Source: Paraburkholderia xenovorans LB400 (lineage in GTDB: Bacteria; Pseudomonadota; Gammaproteobacteria; Burkholderiales; Burkholderiaceae). From it: 64,000 nucleotides of DNA. The stretch is from contig NC_007953.1 of NCBI RefSeq assembly GCF_000013645.1, positions 1,054,001 through 1,118,000 on the forward strand, written 5' to 3'. Numbering within the stretch: position 1 is the stretch's first letter; every line of letters begins with the position of its first letter. Below are positions 61,778 through 64,000 of this stretch, one piece after another. The notes under the pieces are model-generated. The model had not been told where the DNA came from, did no database searches, and worked only from the letters and a program-made list of their open reading frames with translations. The translations under genes and the position numbers were made by a program.

Positions 61778-62416
61778 ATGAATAGCTGTTTCGTGAGAGT
61801 TCTCCTGACTGCTACGGTTGCGGCCATGGCGGCTGCCACCATCTGCCCGTTCGCATATGCGCAAAGTAATCTGGGCTCAGTGCAAGCCCAGTATTCAAGC
61901 GGTAATCCGCAGCACGTTGGGCAGTCTGGTTCGGATTCTTCCTTGAGCCCCCTGTATGGATCACCTCCGGGCTACGAGCTGGACTATCTCTCAGGTGATG
62001 ACGTCTCTAGTTCAATCCGAAGTCAAGCTTCCGCGCGCGGCGGGGCAACGCGCAGTACCAGATCGTCGCAGGGCACTCGTTTTCGCTCCCTGTACGGTGC
62101 TCCCACAGATTACGAGGATAGTTATTCGGTGCACCTTGGGAATCGGCCTCGAACAATGAACCGGGCACGTCAGCTGACGAGCTATGGGATCGCGGCGGTC
62201 GAAGGTTTAGCGTCGCCGGGAGTGGGCAGCGGCGAAAGAACTTCGTCGGCGAAAGCGACATCGCGGTGGAATACCGGGCGGGTGCGGACCGGACAGCAGG
62301 GAGACGGCAGTATGCCCGGGTCTTCGACCGTGGCGCCCGAGTCGCCTTTTGTTACGCGACTTGATTCTGCAGCAGGCGGAGATGCGGCTGTGACGCTGTA
62401 TAGGTCGCCGTGGTAA
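61778..62416 (+). CDS. Exported hypothetical protein with YGxPxxYE repeats
   Basis: 212 residues with a clear signal peptide (MNSCFVRVLLTATVAAM to FAYAQ). The mature part is Ser/Gly/Arg-rich and low in hydrophobics. It contains two related motifs, PLYGSPPGYELDY and SLYGAPTDYEDSY, about 46 residues apart. I do not recognise the family. It follows ugd in the same direction, so a role in the exopolysaccharide or cell surface is possible (inference only). A GTG at 61742 is an alternative start. Confidence 0.6.
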   Translation: MNSCFVRVLLTATVAAMAAATICPFAYAQSNLGSVQAQYSSGNPQHVGQSGSDSSLSPLYGSPPGYELDYLSGDDVSSSIRSQASARGGATRSTRSSQGTRFRSLYGAPTDYEDSYSVHLGNRPRTMNRARQLTSYGIAAVEGLASPGVGSGERTSSAKATSRWNTGRVRTGQQGDGSMPGSSTVAPESPFVTRLDSAAGGDAAVTLYRSPW

Positions 62417-62476
62417 CCCGCGCGAAAAAATCCGGAGAGGTGAATCTCACTTGTTCAGACAATCTTCCGGGATTTT

Positions 62477-62509
62477 TAAGGCAGCATGACGGAAGGTCAT
62501 ACTGCCTTA
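62477..62509. terminator. Long stem-loop downstream of the exported hypothetical gene
   Basis: Two 14-bp arms (62477-62490 and 62496-62509, TAAGGCAG...TGCCTTA) with one mismatch and a GGAAG loop. It lies 60 bp past the stop at 62416. No U-tract follows on the plus strand, so it may stop transcription poorly or protect the mRNA 3' end instead. Confidence 0.5.
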
Positions 62510-62589
62510 TCCGACTGTCCGAATTTGCGCGACCACCTCTGTCGACGCGGTTGTCGACACACTTGCAATGTCGAGTTCCGCACAGTGGC

Positions 62590-63064
62590 TTCAGTGCTGC
62601 ATTGTCTATCGGCTTTCCGGCCGACGGTAAAGATCCGACTGCATCCCTGGTCGAGCAATTGAACCCAGGATATCTGGTGCGCAATAGTGGAACCACCGAA
62701 CTTCGGATCTATCACCAGAGAATCACCGGCCCGAGTACCGTGCCGACTCTCAAAACCAACGATGCCTACATGGCGTTTGCGAATGCCGGCGGCAAAGTAC
62801 CTGTTGTCGTGGGAGAACCAGGAGCCGTTCGCGCAGACTCTCGATATTTCCCCCAAAGTGACGAATCGGACGCTCGACTTACTGACGTTACGGTGGAAAT
62901 GCTCCAACGTGCATCACCGACCGCGTACCTGCCCAACTGGCAACGCGGTGTTGGCCAGGAAGATACCCGTACTCGAGGAACCCAATCCCGTTTGGACCCC
63001 ATCACATCCAAACGTAGGGAAATTCCGCGAAACATGGTGGACGTCGCTCGCATTGAAAGGGTGA
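62590..63064 (+). pseudogene. Possible decayed coding sequence, family unknown
   Basis: From about 62590 to 62815 one plus frame has coding-like third-position GC (peptide includes ITGPSTVPTLKTNDAY and FANAGGKVPVVVG). From about 62800 to a stop at 63064 the next frame looks more coding-like (LDLLTLRWKCSNVHHRPR, KFRETWWTSLAL). This suggests a frameshifted gene remnant. No domain was recognised and there is no good start. The rest of 62417-63255 holds nothing I can name apart from the stem-loop. Confidence 0.3.
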
Positions 63065-63255
63065 CACTGACTGCCGCTCGTATGACTTCATCCACTCGAT
63101 CCCCGGGGCTACCGCTCTGGAAGCAGTCGTGCGCGGCAACGAGGCCGAAAATCACCCAGCGAACAAACGCGCGTCGCCTTCCTCGGGCGTTGCGGTGCGT
63201 GTCAACCCATCTTGCCATCTGAATTAGCCGTTTCCCGACCCAGGCCAACCTGACT

Positions 63256-64000
63256 ATGAAAAAGTTGAGAGGGATTGAAGCTACTCGCGGATTTGCGGCG
63301 GTCTACGTCTTTCTGCACCATCTGAATCCGTTTCGGGGCACGCGTATTGAACCATTGTTCCATTTTGGTCAGGAAGCGGTGATCCTTTTTTTTATGATCT
63401 CGGGTTTCGTGATTTTTCTTTCGGTGACGAAAGATAAGCGTCCAGGTATTCGAAGCTATCTGGTTAGCCGTGCAGTCCGCATCTACCCTATATTTCTCGT
63501 CAGCCTCGCACTCGCCGCGCTGGCCGCACTGGTTACCCACGACACAGCGTGCATCAACACACCTGGCCTGTTAGGTAACCTGTTCATGATGCAAGATTCG
63601 GGCGCGTTAAAAGCCGGTGTACTTTTCGAGACATTCTGTCGAAATGATCCACTTTGGTCGCTGTCATACGAAGTGTGGTTCTATGTTGCGTTCGCTCTCA
63701 TTTTCTTTTGTGTGAATGCAACGTGGTCCTCGCGTCGCGCGATAGTAATCGTGTTGTCAGTAGTTGGAGCAGTTACCTATGACATCCATCCTAATGCGGT
63801 CTCCTTGTATGCCGGCTATTTCATCATTTGGTGGGCCGGTGTTGAGCTTGCGCGCGAATTTCGAGCGAGAGCGCGATTTTCGGTCACCGCTCAACTTCCG
63901 ATGTTCCTGGGGATCGGAGTGTGCACGCTCATCTGGTCCGTCCCGGTAATTAAAGCTGTTGCCGCCCACGCCACGGTGATTTCCGGAATCAGCCCCGCCT
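63256..64000 (+). CDS. Acyltransferase 3 family membrane protein (5' part)
   Basis: 248 codons are visible and the gene runs off the right edge. The peptide begins KLRGIEATRGFAAVYVFLHH, with the catalytic-type His pair at the end of helix 1, followed by FFMISGFVIF, SRAVRIYPIF, and WSLSYEVWFY. All are landmarks of OafA/ExoZ-like O-acyltransferases with ~10 membrane helices. It adds acetyl or other acyl groups to surface polysaccharide, in line with ugd and gmm. ATG at 63256. Confidence 0.9.
   Translation, partial: MKKLRGIEATRGFAAVYVFLHHLNPFRGTRIEPLFHFGQEAVILFFMISGFVIFLSVTKDKRPGIRSYLVSRAVRIYPIFLVSLALAALAALVTHDTACINTPGLLGNLFMMQDSGALKAGVLFETFCRNDPLWSLSYEVWFYVAFALIFFCVNATWSSRRAIVIVLSVVGAVTYDIHPNAVSLYAGYFIIWWAGVELAREFRARARFSVTAQLPMFLGIGVCTLIWSVPVIKAVAAHATVISGISPA

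Noticed and set aside
62410..63222. 270-codon open frame on the plus strand as one gene
   Set aside because: It runs through the stem-loop, lacks a ribosome site, and the coding-like signal leaves this frame near 62800; kept only as a possible pseudogene.
1..64000. CRISPR arrays, rRNA, tRNA, prophage or plasmid-origin signatures
   Set aside because: No regularly spaced direct repeats, no conserved rRNA or tRNA sequence, and no phage structural or replication genes were recognised.

Overview
The window is high-GC proteobacterial DNA. It suggests a versatile member of the Burkholderiaceae (Paraburkholderia/Caballeronia/Burkholderia type). The evidence is two Burkholderia-style general porins, Bug/tripartite tricarboxylate transport components, several small catabolic operons each with its own regulator, and a homodimer-type aceE. 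This is inference from gene families, not a database match. I saw no rRNA, tRNA, CRISPR array or complete insertion sequence, but there are several decayed transposase fragments.

Layout. (1) 1-11164: a dispersed aromatic-acid catabolic regulon. It has tctBA (leftward, cut by the window edge), a rightward operon (amidohydrolase, FAD monooxygenase, alpha/beta hydrolase, Bug binding protein, homogentisate-dioxygenase-like ring-cleavage enzyme), a TetR regulator and a leftward acyl-CoA ligase. These units are linked by three copies of one ~200-bp module. Each copy has an upstream box, a sigma70 promoter, a palindromic operator and the first codons of the amidohydrolase. In two copies the coding part has decayed while the promoter and operator remain. 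(2) 11179-24564: a leftward CoA-thioester catabolic cluster. It has an IpdAB/glutaconate-CoA-transferase-like pair, two CaiB/BaiF CoA-transferases, a BadI/MenB-like crotonase, an enoyl-CoA hydratase, three 3-hydroxyacyl-CoA dehydrogenase-type proteins, two MFS carriers and a porin. A dipeptide-epimerase-like enolase and an IclR regulator flank it. (3) 26588-29400: a broken SDR gene, a LysR regulator and a secreted HSL-type esterase. (4) 29531-37989: a compact leftward iron/siderophore-type island (tonB-exbB-exbD, ECF sigma, FecR, signalling TonB-dependent receptor, SbmA/Rv1819c-type ABC protein). An identical-spacing ECF-like promoter precedes both tonB and the receptor. (5) 38273-49058: a hydantoinase/oxoprolinase-like hyuAB operon with MFS carrier, porin, a beta-keto acid cleavage enzyme (DUF849) and a fumarylacetoacetase-family hydrolase. 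A palindrome overlaps the hyuA promoter, and a TetR gene lies upstream in the opposite orientation. (6) 49348-56799: an aceE-type E1 divergent from an Lrp-family regulator, then a MASE1-GGDEF diguanylate cyclase and a Cache/HAMP chemoreceptor. (7) 56831-64000: transposase scars, a pldA-like outer-membrane phospholipase, small hypotheticals, and the start of a polysaccharide region (GDP-mannose hydrolase, UDP-glucose dehydrogenase, an acyltransferase cut by the window edge).

The genes work as separate uptake-plus-catabolism packages: porin and/or Bug/TTT/MFS import, CoA activation or hydroxylation, ring opening, beta-oxidation or hydrolysis. Each has a local regulator. The most distinctive observations are the triplicated promoter-operator module, the IpdAB/BadI-like ring-opening cluster, and the self-contained ECF-controlled TonB-receptor plus ABC island.
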